Assembly (NCBI GenBank): GCA_003991915.1
Contig: RQTK01001106.1
Span: forward strand, 4,985 to 68,984
Direction: 5' to 3'
DNA: 64,000 nt
Source: Elysia chlorotica
Lineage: Eukaryota; Mollusca; Gastropoda; Plakobranchidae
This document shows positions 25,873-37,841 of this stretch, one piece after another. The notes below the pieces were generated by a model that saw only the letters and a list, made by a program, of their open reading frames with translations, did not search any database and was not told the DNA's origin. The position numbers and the translations under genes are program-made. Numbering within the stretch: the stretch's first letter is position 1; each line of letters begins with the position of its first letter.

Positions 25873-28800
25873 AAAAGAGCGGGTTGATAGTGAGGGATAG
25901 ACAGAAAGACCGAGATAGACCTGAAGAGTGAAAGAGATCAAGATAGAAAGAAAGATAGACAGAGAGAGAACTGTATCAACCTATGATGCAATTTACCGCA
26001 TGCAGGTAGACTTTGTTACAAGCTTTCTTACCTGAGTCACAAATCACCACTGCTAAGTAGCACTAAAGGCCTTGGTCTCATCACATAATTTAATCAAAAT
26101 TTGTAAATAGGGCGCGTTTCTCAATTACTAAGGCAAGCAATCTGCCCTCATCACCTTCGTTGAAGACAGATGAAAAAATTTTGTCCTGTTTAGGAGGGGA
26201 AAATGTCCCTATTTCTCGATGACTATATACATGTAGAAAAAATTATGTTCTGATTTTACGTCTCCCGATTTCAACTGTAATAACAACTTACAAAGGCTGG
26301 AAAAAATTTTTTTAAAAGTTCAAGGTTGAAATAGGCGGAAGGAGAGATAAAGATAGCGCAAGTGAAAATGAAAGGAAAAGTATATACTCAAGGGAAAAAA
26401 TAGAAGGGAGTATGTTTAAAAACCTTTATTAAATAGTGTATTTATGTAATCCATCTTACCTGCCTCTTGCTTCTGACTTCAGCCAGCCAACCACTGAAGT
26501 CCTTTTTTCTTCGATCTTCCAGCTTTCTCTCTTCTTCCCACTCCTAAATTTTATACAGAAGGATAAGTAAAAACTAAATGAAAACAAAATTAGAGGGAAA
26601 TAAAAGAAATTACATCAAACAGAAACTTACTTCAACAAATGAATTAGCTATTGATACAGGCATAGCATTAAACTTAAAGGACACATAAAAAAAAAAAAAT
26701 TTAACTGAGGGGTTTTGATTCATTAGGAAAAAAAAGCATAATTTACAATCACAAGTGTTGAATCAACCTTCATCAAGATAATAATCAATATAAGACTTTC
26801 GTTTGACACAATAGAAAGCTGTATCCAGAGGCTATGAAGCTATTTATGATAAATAAACTTACGGCATAATACATTCTGTAATATTGTAAAGATAAAAAAT
26901 GTTGTGGTACTAATGGATTATTAGAGGCACAGCAAACATCTTCATGTCATCTCACAGATTTTTGTATTCTTCTTATGATAAAACTTTTGTGAAGACACCG
27001 CCTGTCTAGTCTAACGACTAAAATTATGCAATTTGAAAACTTGCAAGAAAAGTTTGTTTTGCCAAACAACATAGAACTAGGACAAACGTACGACGTAAAC
27101 TGACAACATAAACTTTTCATCGCGTCTGTTTTGCATTTAGACCATACATTATTTATCTCCAATTTTATTTTTATTATCAACCTTTTGCCTTTTCTCCTTC
27201 TGTAGCTGCAGGGCTTTTTTCCTGCCTTCACGCGCACTCTTGAGGATTCTTTGCCTTTTCTTGACCAGGAGCTGGTCAGACGTGAGCATCTCATCGGGAA
27301 TGTCCAGCAACGGGAAAGACGGCTCTTTGCTCTGTGGGCAAAAGTAAAACAACATCTTTCTCAGGTCGCAGTACATAAACAAAGAAAAGATGAATGAGGG
27401 GACAAGCAAGCAAATGGGTCAATAAAAAAATGAAGTAAATGATACTAGCCTCCTTCTGAGGATGTAATACAACTGTTCAAGATCGAAATATCCCAGTCAG
27501 CCATTGCAGTATAAGCAGAGCTGAATAATTTGCATGCTGCACTAAAAAAACTAAATGTTACCCTAGTTATTTTTCAACTCACAAAAATCTGTGCATTTTT
27601 TATTGTGAAAGGTTCATAAAATAATGGATTGGATAACTAAAGAAGTCAAGATGACATAACTCTGTTTAAACAAACCAAACTTACCTCTGCCTCGATGGGT
27701 GCTGGTTCTTGACCTAGGATTTTTGCCTTGGCCCTCTGAATGCTTGCTGAGAGTCTGTCTACCGAGGCCTGTAAGTCTTCCACACGACTCAGGCCAACTT
27801 CAGCCAAGGCAGACTGAGAAAAAAAATGCAACAAACAGCAACCATGGTTAAAAAGAGCAATATAAGGTTAGTAGAGGGACAGAAATGATTTACCATTACC
27901 ATTTGCTTGCCTTGCACTTGAAATGGAACTATTAACTTATACATTTGACAGATGCTGTTTTGGAATCTTTTGTGTTAAATTATTGAACTATAAGCCTCAG
28001 TCTTGATTACCATAAAAAACAAAATAGCAAGTGCTACTCTAAAGTTAAAATTTTTTTCCCAAATATAAGGGTCAAAAAGATGCTGGGGGAATTAAGGAGA
28101 ACCTTTTCATAACTCAATATTGGATTTGTCTCAGTATGTATTTGAGTTTGTTGTTTGTTCTTACGGCACATCAGCACAGTAACAGCTATATTGTGCCTAT
28201 GATGTCCTAAGACAATTATGGAAAATTAATAAAAATGGTGAGATAAAAAAACAAAAACGAGCCGAAATTTGGAGAATATCAAATCATTCAACATAACTGC
28301 AAAAGCAGAGCTATTAATAAAAGGTGTGCACGCCTTTAAACCTTTTCAATACTTGCTCTTAAACGCTATACACACTATACAATCAGGTTCTAAGCTGTTC
28401 TGCTCTAAATCAGGCTAGCTTTTATTCTTCCTGAATCTTCAACATCGTTCTAACCTATAATAATTCTGTGACTAGGTCCTCTCTACCTCTTTACACTATC
28501 TCCAGGACAAAAAAATCTATAACTGTTCCTTGTCTTTTGTATGACGAATGAAGGCTTAATGAAACCAAATTTTCTTATTATATGTTCAAATACCCTTGTT
28601 AAGATTTATGTCTGTTAGTTCCAGGTAGTGACTACTTTATCATATATTAGAACTTACATTAGGCTCACAGGAAAAAGCATCAGTACTACTATATACCCAA
28701 TTTTTTGTTTGTTGCCGTTTTGAAAATTGATATTTTTGAAGCACAGGAGAAAAAAAAAAGGAAAGGAATGAAATGGAAGGGGTTAGAGCTAAAGACAAGA

Positions 28801-31800
28801 AACAGCAAATTACCACAAAAGCATCATCATCCGCAGTCAGGATCAATTCCTGCACTTCGAGAAGTTTCTGTAGTTCAGCTTCATCTGCTTGCAACTAAAG
28901 AAAAAAGAAATGAGATAAGTATAAATGAAGAGAACAACATGAACAACAATTTATCGTTATTAGGACCCCATGGAATTTTCTGTTCTAAATTGTAATGCTT
29001 GAAATGGGAATTTTTCTTTGACATTGTATGTAATTCTTTCTTCTAATTGTAAGTATCCATAAAATATCCGTTCGGCTATACAAAAAACGTAGGGGTCACA
29101 GAGAGCCACTCAAAATGCACACAATGGTACAAAACGAGTCCCAACACTAACGTCTGACAATTTTACATGCTGCCACATAGAGACACTGTGGGGGATGTCG
29201 TGATTTCTGTCTCAGCTGGTCACCCAAAATACAATGCACTATTACGGTTAACTAAGACAGAGCTTTTATCCAACTCTGAAAACTCTATCTGGCTGTTTAA
29301 CCACATGAGTGCTCAGATAAATTTTGTAGAAACGATGTACCTATAGAGATAAATGTCTATGATATTGACATACCTTTTAATCAAATTCCAATGAGTTATG
29401 TTCTGAAAGTGGTGGAGTCAAAATATGATTTGAACCAGCGAATGAAACAAGGGCAGCCATCCACTTTAATGGACAAATAAAATTGACATTTGTATTATTG
29501 GTTCCAAAATAGGGGTCGAGTTTATCCCCACAGCACTCAAGAGGTTGATATCCAACGTCAGCACTATGTAGTCTCTACTGAAATCTCTGGTTGTTTTACA
29601 TCCAGTGTCAACACTATATAGGCTATATTAAAAACTCTAGTTGCTTAACATCTAACATCAGCAATATGAAGGCTATAATTATAAAATCTCTGGTTGCTTT
29701 AATCCAACATCAGTATTATGTTGGCTATATTAAAAACTCTGCTTTACATCCAACATCAGCACTATGTAAGCTATATTGAAAAGTCTGCTTGCTTTACATC
29801 CAACATCAGCACTATGTAAGCTATATTGAAAAGTCTGCTTGCTTAACAACAAATGTCAGCAATGTTTAGCTATTATAGGAAACTCTGACCTTGTCCATCC
29901 TACGCCTGGTATTGACCTCCTGTAGTCGAGACATCTGCTGCCTGCGGCGCTCCCTCTGCTGTTCATTAGACTGCTGGGTGCCTGGCAGCTGGCCAATTAA
30001 AAAAAAATATATATATTCTTGGTATAAAGAGTGCAATTTTGAAAAGAGCAATTCCACTTTGTTAGAACACTTTTGAGAGGTGTTCAACAAGCCCAAACAC
30101 ATATATATATATATATACAACTTCCTCCTTGGATCTTGACATGCTTCTCGTTCAGCCTTAATTAACTTTAAATTAAAAAAAAATAAATAAATAAACAAAC
30201 ACATTTTCCAAAAGTTTGAATGAAAAGTAACAGGAAAGAGAAGAAAACAAAGATGTCTACATAAATAAGACCACTCTCCCACTGACTAAACAAAAAATAT
30301 AACATATATATATTATAATACATAGGTCCTTGAAATAACAGGTTAAGTACCTGAGTCACAGGTAATTGCATTTTATGAACGTTTTCCTCAAAGTATTCAT
30401 GTTTGTCCCACAGGGCCAATTCTGTCAGAAAATCTGGAGCAAAACGACAGTGATCTCGCACCATTTCCTGAAAAGATTAAAAAAAACTGAAAATATGTTT
30501 AATATCTGCATCAAAAAAATAAAAAAGCACACCAAAACAGTTCATTGTAAGCATCTCCTAGAAAATAGAGATCTAAGATAAGGCTGAGAAAATATTTAAC
30601 AAGTACAATGTATAAAAATATTGTAAGAAGCTGAAATATAATGCTATAGTATACATGAAGCAGCAAAAATCAAAAGTCTTATACAAAACTAAGAGAGATG
30701 GGGAAATTTGGACTTGACTTTGACAAAATAGCATATTTGTCCATCAAGTGGTGAACATCCCTCACCATACTTTCGGATACTTTGCTGCTTTCCATGCTTC
30801 CATCACTTTGCCTACATATGGAGCCATCTTATTAGTCCATCCAGTATCTTTTCTCTTTGCTTTCCCCTGCTGTACTTTCCTTTGATCATTCCAGTTGTCA
30901 TAGGATGTTTCAAATTGTCTCTTATCACATGACCAAAAAAGCTTGCTTGGCATCTACAAATTTATTTATAAGTGAGCTTTTTGTGGTAGCTTTCTGTAGA
31001 ACTGTTTCATAAAACTTTGTGATGCAATCATCATCTTCATCAAGTACCATGCCTCATAGCGTTGGTGATCATGTCCCTCCATATCTCTCTTTCTTTGGTT
31101 AGTTTCATCATCTCTGTAACCTTTGATATTTGTAGCCACTCCTTCATCCTGTCTGCCATTTTTTTCTCTTTGCCTTCCTTGACTGCGTTTCCCATCAATC
31201 ATTCCTGTCGTCACTAGATGTTCTAGTCCCTCTCTTCTCATCACATGGCCAAAGAATGTTGTTTGCCTTTTCCTCACCTTGTTAATTATTGATGGTTTTG
31301 CCTGAGCTTCTTCTAAAACTTCTTTGTTTGATTTCTATTTTGTCCAAGAGATGCGGAGCATTCGTCTTAAAAACCACATTTCTATTGCTTTCAGTTTCTT
31401 TTCTATCTGCTTTGACACCGTCCACGCCTCGCAACCATACATTAGAATAGGTTCTATGTAGCACTGAAGGACCCTTTTTCTTGTCTGGATGGAGATGCGC
31501 TTATTTGTTAAGATGGTTTTCATGCGCTGGAAACTTGCCTTTGACTGCGCTATGCGAGATGATATTTCGATGTTGTTTCTGCCATCGCCTGATATTATTG
31601 CCCCTAGATATTTAAAGCGGTCACTTTGTTTGAGTTTGGTTCCTTTGATATAGATGTCACTCGTCGGCGATATCTGTTCCTTGCTGATAACCATTACCTC
31701 TGTCTTTTTACTGTTCAGTTCTAATCCTTTTTTCCTGCTCTCCTCTTCTACAATGTTTGCTAAATTTTGTAGATCATTGTTGTTTTCTGCTAACAATACT

Positions 31801-34800
31801 GTATCATCGGCATATCTAAGGTTGTTGATATTGTGACCTCCCACTTTTATTCCAGGATGTCCTTCTAAGTTTCGCATGATTATTTCACTGTAAAGAGAGA
31901 AAAGGTCTGGAGAGAGCACACATCCTTGTCTTACACCACGCTTTATTTGTTGGAAAGTACTGATTTCCCCATCAAATCGCATTGCTGCTGTTTGTTCCCA
32001 ATATATGTTTTTGATCACCCTTAGATCCTTTCCATCCACCTTTAGCTTTGTCAGTTGCGTGATTATCTCATCGTGGCGTACTCTGTCAAATGCTTTATGC
32101 AATATACGATAAAAAAATATTGGAACCTTACAGCAAAAAGTTCTTTTTTTTTAATCTCTCAAATCAAAACAAATACTGTCCTAGATCTTCATATGACTCT
32201 GTTTCAAGAGTCTAAAAAAATAATTGAAAAAAACAACAAACACTTTTTTTGTAAACATGGTTCAGTCCTGTCTTTGTATCTGATTGTTCAGTGAAATTAG
32301 TGTGACCTACCTCTACCCTAGCCATTGTGATGGAGGCCACATGACCTGGGTACTTAAGCTGGAGCAAACGCTGCAGGAACCAATCCACGTAGCCGCCCCC
32401 GATGTTCATCCTGCGACACAGCGACGGATCCACGCGGCCACAGAGGACGGGAACAACGTGGCTTGCCTGGTAACCGCAGTCCAAGATGAGAGCGTCAGCC
32501 GTTTCTGGAGATGCAATGGAATCAGTAGAATAACCTTTTCACGCCGCATAAATTTAAGGCCTATTCCTTGTATGCAAATCAGTTTGGAGAATTTTCCAAA
32601 ATGTATTTAAGGTAAAAGCTCTGAGTTGTTTTATTTCAAAATGGAAAATGTTCAGATCAACCTAAAGAGGTGTTAGCACAAGAGCATAGCAATGCCCACA
32701 ACCTGTGTGCGGCCTGATGGGAAAAAGTTAAACAGGGTGGAGTATGCAACACCTTTCATTTAGACGTCTGTCTCTGGACCTATCCACATAATAGCCTATT
32801 TAGTGGTAAAAAAAAGCCTTTTCATATACATGTATTGGTAAAATTCAACAAAAGGTATAATTTTATCAGCCCACAGAGAATCATTGGATTACAGCAACTT
32901 CAAGTGTTACAATATACGCTGAGCTGACAATTATTATACAAGTTTCTGTGTTTATTAAATCTTGAAGGTTTAGTTGAATCGCCAGCAACTGAACTTTTTA
33001 ACGGACGGTGTCTCAAGACTAAGGTATGACACATTGACAAGCTGACACAGTAACAGAGCGGGTATACCACGGCTTCTATGTAAGCTAGTCATATTATTCC
33101 GACACTAATGCAATCAGCAGAGAAAAACGCTGCCTGATTGAAATTCAAACCTTGGATTTGCGGATTAGATATTGTGGACTGTAGCCACTGAGCTCGCTCA
33201 CACAAAACCTTGAAAGTTGCTTTTTTTTTAATTTGATAAAAATTTGAAGTAAAGAACAAAATATTGCTACTCACGCAGATTGGGGTGATTATAATACAGG
33301 CTGAACAGTGAGTCCACGCCATAGGACACTTGTGGGACATGGTAGCACTCAAACAGAAGTTCTGACATCACTAAAGTACGGATGAGAGATTTGAACAATG
33401 ATAAAGAAAATATTAACACGAAACAGTAATAAGTTTTCAAATTTTAAGGTTGAAGAAATTTGTATTTTAAGGTTCATTGATTTGAAGTACAGTGGGCCTT
33501 GTATGTGAAACATCAGATTGGATAAACAAGCCATCAAATCCAAATGTCAAATTCTCTTTTATTTAAAAGAAAAGAAAAAAAAAGAAAAAAAAAAGATAAA
33601 AAATGGGTTTGAAAGATGCATTTCTTTGTTTATTTATTCTGAAATTAGGTTTCACTCAATTTCATCCACTGCACTTTGTTCATGTAATTTTTGTTTTAAT
33701 AAAAAATTTACGATGAAGCAAAATGTAAATAAAAAGTGTTAAAGATTAAGTTATGAGAAAATACAGTACTAAATGCAAATCATTTTACTTTTTATATCAG
33801 TATTGAACTAAATAAAACCAACCTTTTAAGTATTAAAAAAATGATAAAAAAGATTGTTAAGTAAACTCTACATTCTTAATGATGATATTAAACCATGAGA
33901 AACCTACATTGCCTGTTGTAGTTTGGATTACAGAGCGCTTCTGTAAGAACAATGGGGTGATTTACTGATCCCTCTGTATTCACGCCCAGATGAGAGAAAA
34001 TGTAGTCAAACACTTGTTCCTGATTCAGAGTATATTAATGAAGACAGTCTTGTTTTCAAATAACACCAGATTCAAGTTGCTTTATTTAAAAAACATAAAA
34101 CTGATGAGATCATAAAAAAAAAAAAAAAATAATGCTAAAACAATTAAAAATCATAGATCAAAGTAAAGGATGTGCTCCAAAAGAAAACAGTTTTTATTTC
34201 TGTACTCTAGATGACAAACCTTTACCTCTCACCTTGTTGCATTACGGTGGGAATCCGGAATTCCCCTTGATGAAATTAAACCCTCAAGCCAGAACTTAAT
34301 AAAACACAATTGCATGGTCTATGTTTTGCTCACAGAAGTTAGAAATATATAAATCTCCTATAAAATTCATGTAATGGCTGATTAAGTTTTGAATCAACTA
34401 CAGCTCTTAATTTATAGTTGAGTTTGTACTGCAGTGGCACTTCTGTAGATACATATATTTTTTTTTAGTTTGAAGATCTTCCCACATCACATGTACATGA
34501 CTTACAGATAGACTTCTAGAACTATGTGACGACTTATAGCCTTATAGAACTACGTGACAACTTATCTATAGACTTCTAGGACTATGTGATGACTTATTTA
34601 TATACTTCTAGAACTACCTGAAGACTTAAATACTTCTAGAACTACATGACAACTTAATTATAGACTTCTAAAACTACATGGTAAGTAGACTTATTAAACC
34701 AAATTAGTTTATAAAGAAGGGAAACAAAATTTCAGGCTTACCTGGATGTCGAAGAGTGTGACAATGTTCCTGTCAAACTGAGATCTGAGGACCCACTTGA

Positions 34801-37800
34801 CCACCTCCACATTGGTAATGTCATTTCCAATCAGAGTCTCTACTTCCTTTTAACGTTAAGTACAAAAAAAATTAATAAAGAAAAAAATATACATAAATAT
34901 TACATTTCAAAAAAAAAAATGTATTTACCCAAGGCCCTAAGCAAAACGATCACTTTAATATCTTACATATCAATCTTTCCATTACCATTGGTGCATACTC
35001 ATTCCGCAACTCTTTACACAAAAATTATTCATATTATGTAAACAAGCATTTAAAATACATATATACTCATTTTTATAAAAAAGGAAGTGAGTGAAATTTT
35101 TGTTTATCATTTATGTAAAATTGTGAAAAATTATGTTCCGTAAATAATTGGTAATGCTGTGAATGATAATGCTGATTTAAGATTATAAACTAGGATCCAC
35201 GCAAAGACTTTTAAATATTAAAAGTAGATTTAAATGATACTGTAAGACTAAGAATATATTGCAGCCATGGTAGAGAAAATCCACAATGTATGAGGGATTT
35301 AAAAAAAAAATGTGCCCCATTACAGTTTGGAATTACAGAGGTATTAATATTGATTTACAGATCTTTGTAGATTTGGCAAAGCTCTCTCTTAGTTTAACGC
35401 CTCCTAGATCCCCAAGGCTAATAAAGTTTGACAATTGAGTTTGTGTTGCCACGCACAGAGAACGAGAAGAGACACAACAACTTCTATCTCAGCAGGCTAT
35501 ATTATAATATATATATACTAGAACTAACCCAACCAGCAGCAGCGCTCTGTAAATTAAATTTAGTTATAGTTCTATGAACAAACATACACAATTTTTCACA
35601 TGTAGATAATTTAAATACATACATTTTGATTTCGTTTGCCTCTTTGTTTGGCTACTAAATTCTTAAAAATGAGGCGGGGTTCCTCATTTGTAGCCCAGTC
35701 TGCTCTGCATTGGTAGGTGCCTGAAAAAAAAACATCAAAAAAATGTTACACAAATGTACATCACACTCAGTATTTGGAACTAATATAAAAAAATAATAAA
35801 TAATAAATAAGCAATTCGTTTCTAAAACTTGCTTAAACTCAGTATTTTGAACTCGTGGTTGTGAATCCCCCTTTGTAAAATAAAGTTTTAAAACTCACTA
35901 TACCACTATTCAAAACATGAAAATAATTTCTTATTGTTGTAACTATATCTTCATCTAATTCGTTTGTAAAACTTGTTTAAATATAAATCTATTTCCATTT
36001 TTGCTTTTTATGTGAGAAAAGACATGAACACCAAGGAGGCTTAAAAAATCAGGTTTGATTTAGCATCATTTAAACATGCACCAGTGACATATGCAGCTGC
36101 TTTAGGAATGGATTTCAACCAATCTTTCTGCAACATAGATAAACTGGTGAGATCTAAATATATTTATAAAGCCCCCATAAAATGTCTAGAAATGGAACTA
36201 ATTAATATTTTTATCAAAATGTCAAGATGCTACCACAGATTCTTTAGTGTGAAAAATTTGGGCCCTCCTAGAGTTCCATGAATTTACAGGATAGGAAAAA
36301 GCTAGACATCACAGATTGGATTGGAGGTCAGAAAATCAACGGCACAATCTGTACAACAGTTTAAAAGGCAAAGAGAGGAATGGAGTGCCATGATAGCTGA
36401 GAGTATTCATGATGCAAGGCACCTGTTTATTATTATAATTTAAAAACCCAGATCAAGAGCAAACCTTGTGATGACCTGGGCATTTTTATAATGTCATTTA
36501 CAGAGTTTGATTTTAAAATCAGCCTGCATCATGAGCATATAAAAATCAATGTAGCCTGCCTAGACTTACAAGTTTCATCTGTTTTTCAATGGAGTAAAAT
36601 ATTAAAACATCATTGACATCTTTAAATTTAAAGTAACTTTAATAATACTATTACTAATAATATTATAAATATTTATAATACAGTTAATTTATAGAGCGCC
36701 ATTTAGATCCAATACACTCAGCTCACGGTGCTATTACACTGTAATAAAATCTCATTAGACAAAAAATGACACAGTGACTTGTAAGTAATATCATAAAAAA
36801 AACACACGTCAAACATAAATTCATAAAGGCATATGATTTGCATAGATTAAGGTTATAATATAATATAATTTATAATAAATTTTTAAATTCATAATAAAGG
36901 TGTTTGTTGACATGCAATTATAAATCTAGAATGAAAATCAGAAATACTTAAATACTATTGTTGTTGAACTATTTGCTGTTAAATAAAAAAATAATAAAAG
37001 AAAAGAAAAGGAAAGGAAAAAAAAAAAAGAAAGAACAATTGATGAGGGTTGATGTCGGACTCGTCTTTAAATTGTAACATTAACTAGTTAAACCCAAGCT
37101 GTCGCAGTGTGCAGCCGGTAAAATCACAAAAAAAGACGGACAAAGAAAGAAATAACCAATTTCCACTTATAGATCTATCTAAATGCTACGTCAACATGGA
37201 ATGGGCATGACAGCTTCTAAAGAGTTATTCAAACAAAAAGCTATCTTCTAGATCTAGATAATCTAGATTTGGAATTTATATGTAGGGCATAAACAATGAA
37301 TACTTGATAAATATAATTTATAATAAAAAAAAGATCCTCTAGAGAGGATTTGTAATTTAGTTAGAACTGCTTGATTGAAATGAACCAAGTCTAAAATCTT
37401 GCTTTAAAAAGAATATCCACCAAAGAAGTATGCAGGGCCTACCTCAACTTTGCATTCATGTCAACAACAAAAATAAATTTTTAAAAATTTGAATCTCTAG
37501 AGATGACAAAAATTAATCCTTAGTGTTTGTTATATAGATTGGAAAACTATCCCTAAATGTGATGGTAAAAAAATTATATACTTAATGCACTAGGCATGGG
37601 AGATCTATCTATAGATAGTAGTATGTACTAGATCTAGTCTAACTCTAAAGACCGTGTCTAGGTAGATATGTTTTATGTTCCAAAATGCTTACCATTATCT
37701 ATAACTAATGGTACTTTTTCATCACACAGAGATGCCGGATACTCATAAAACGTATCTGGAACAGTTTTTTCATCTTTGAAAGAGTAAACATTTGATAGGC

Positions 37801-37840
37801 CTGTGTTGGCTGTATCGTCCTTGTCTACACTGTGAGACAT
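19565..37840 (-). CDS. ACTR5: Actin-related protein 5 (INO80 complex subunit), 19 exons
   Basis: Nuclear actin-like subunit of the INO80 chromatin remodeller. Coding exons, 5' to 3': 37693-37840, 35623-35720, 34742-34846, 33908-34019, 33275-33370, 32311-32504, 30351-30467, 29890-29988, 28814-28894, 27685-27813, 27182-27331, 26460-26543, 25283-25391, 24386-24450, 23933-24027, 22849-22929, 21964-22081, 20900-21011, 19565-19761. All have GT/AG ends and matching phases. The sum is 2190 nt, or 729 aa plus TAA. Family signatures: VIDNG (phosphate 1, about residue 46), [33 protein letters not shown] (phosphate 2), [34 protein letters not shown] (adenosine), [20 protein letters not shown]. Residues about 290-560 form the charged, coiled-coil-prone ARP5 insertion, longer than in human ARP5 (607 aa). 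The start is the first ATG after an in-frame TGA. Weak points are the donor GTTGAT after exon 11 and the choice of GTAGGT after exon 13. ATP-binding motifs look intact. Confidence 0.95.
19790..20640. repeat. Degenerate repeats in ACTR5 intron 18
   Basis: Blocks beginning near GTCTGCATGAATTTAGATT and ending in TTCTAATGAGAA-GTACTGAACT occur around 19796, 20057, 20195 (partial) and 20550, about 65-75% alike by eye. A poly-A run of about 20 lies at 20708-20730. Confidence 0.6.
21590..21815 (-). mobile_element. tRNA-derived SINE with intact box A and box B
   Basis: Read on the minus strand: TAGCTCAAGTGGTAGAGCAT (box A type), then GGTTTGAAACC (box B), then TCCTACTGGTCGGGTTGGTC, GGCTGAGACAGCACATAAAA and CTGTC. 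The central block is deleted relative to the full copy at 23077-23332. It lies in ACTR5 intron 17. Confidence 0.7.
22516..22725. repeat. Compound (GA)n microsatellite
   Basis: Two GA arrays separated by CTTTCTCTAGAAGAGAGAAAG, which is itself palindromic. It lies 3' of ACTR5 exon 16 in the intron. Confidence 0.95.
23077..23332 (+). mobile_element. Full-length tRNA-derived SINE with 10-bp target-site duplication
   Basis: TGAGGTAGGT at 23067-23076 and again at 23333-23342 flanks a 256-bp insertion. The head is tRNA-like (GGGCGCGTTGGCCCTGAGGT, CAGTTTCCGACACAAAAGG). The body carries CTCCCTACTGGTTGGGTCGG, GACCAGCTGAGACAGGAGTC and TGGCAGCACATAAAATTGTC. The tail is GTTGATGTTGGACGTTAAAC. It lies in ACTR5 intron 15, antisense to the gene. 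Confidence 0.85.
23345..23510 (-). mobile_element. Second SINE family, tRNA-like head
   Basis: The minus strand reads GTTGGCGCAATGGTTAGGGC (box A type) and, 35 bases on, GGTTCAATCC (box B), then a GGCGAG...GGCCCCCTGTG body. The head differs from the main family, so this is probably a separate tRNA-derived SINE. Confidence 0.55.
24502..24532 (+). repeat. G31 homopolymer
   Basis: Thirty-one consecutive G directly before the SINE head at 24533. It is capable of G-quadruplex formation, and its length may be unreliable in the assembly. Confidence 0.9.
24533..24752 (+). mobile_element. tRNA-derived SINE, plus orientation
   Basis: TGGCTTAAGTGGTAGAGCGT (box A), GCAGTTCGAATCCCA (box B), then CAGCTTATAAAATGTCAGAC and the tail GTTGAAGTTGGACGCTAAAC. 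The middle block is diverged. It lies in the intron between ACTR5 exons 13 and 14. Confidence 0.75.
25079..25212 (-). mobile_element. SINE 3' part, minus orientation
   Basis: Begins CATCCAACATCAGCACTAAT and runs through GGCTATATTGTGGACGAG, CTGACGTCTGACAATTTTAT, GTGCTGCCACACACGCAGGG and ACTCCTGTCTCAG. The head is missing. A (CT)n run follows at about 25218-25243. Confidence 0.8.
25814..25870. repeat. (GA)n microsatellite in ACTR5 intron
   Basis: Pure GA run after CATATAT. Confidence 0.95.
28155..28220 (+). repeat. Dispersed repeat, second copy
   Basis: TTACGGCACATCAGCACAGT and TATTGTGCCTATGATGTCCT match 9950-10030. It lies in the intron between ACTR5 exons 9 and 10. Confidence 0.5.
29105..29240 (-). 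mobile_element. Degraded SINE, minus orientation
   Basis: CACTAACGTCTGACAATTTT, ACATGCTGCCACATAGAGAC and TTTCTGTCTCAGCTGGTCAC match the family in reverse. Ends are indistinct. Confidence 0.6.
29535..29885. repeat. Tandem array grown from a SINE tail, about 7 units
   Basis: About 45-57-bp units each contain CATCCAACATCAGCACTATG plus TAAGCTATATT plus AAAAACTCTGCTTGCTTTA, with two adjacent near-identical units at 29750-29845. The first half of each unit is the reverse complement of the main SINE's 3' end. The array ends 5 bp short of ACTR5 exon 8. Confidence 0.85.
30740..32110 (-). mobile_element. 5'-truncated RTE-like LINE in ACTR5 intron 6
   Basis: The minus-strand frame 31335-32102 encodes a reverse transcriptase. 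It has KAFDRV (motif A), [20 protein letters not shown] (B), [12 protein letters not shown] (C), KYLGAIIS and [11 protein letters not shown]. The frame then shifts to [15 protein letters not shown]...GRQREK (31140-31275). The 3' end near 31030 is GATGAAGATGATGATTG, the kind of short TGA repeat seen at RTE ends. A second, more decayed copy of the C-terminal part ([20 protein letters not shown]) lies at 30762-30955. The endonuclease domain is absent. Closest by eye to the RTE/BovB group; clade not proven. Same orientation as the host gene. Confidence 0.85.
33095..33205 (-). mobile_element. tRNA-like SINE head fragment
   Basis: The minus strand reads GAGCTCAGTGGCTACAGTCC (box A type) and GGTTTGAATTT (box B) 36 bases on. 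No family body follows clearly. Confidence 0.4.
34500..34690. repeat. ~40-bp tandem repeat in ACTR5 intron 3
   Basis: Five to six units of the form ACTTCTAGAACTACATGACA plus ACTTATTTATAG, diverged, ending about 50 bp from exon 3. Confidence 0.8.
36290..36435 (+). mobile_element. Possible LINE 3' end
   Basis: Short plus-strand pieces read [11 protein letters not shown] and, in another frame, [18 protein letters not shown]. They resemble the last residues of RTE-type LINE proteins, followed by a TTATTATTATAA-type tail. Weak evidence. Confidence 0.3.
36680..36765. repeat. Short dispersed-repeat-like block
   Basis: TTTATAGAGCGCCATTTAGA and CAGCTCACGGTGCTATTACA resemble a hairpin-like block (GAGCGCC...GGTGCT) found in many invertebrate interspersed repeats. 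Family not identified. Confidence 0.3.
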
Positions 37841-37841
37841 G

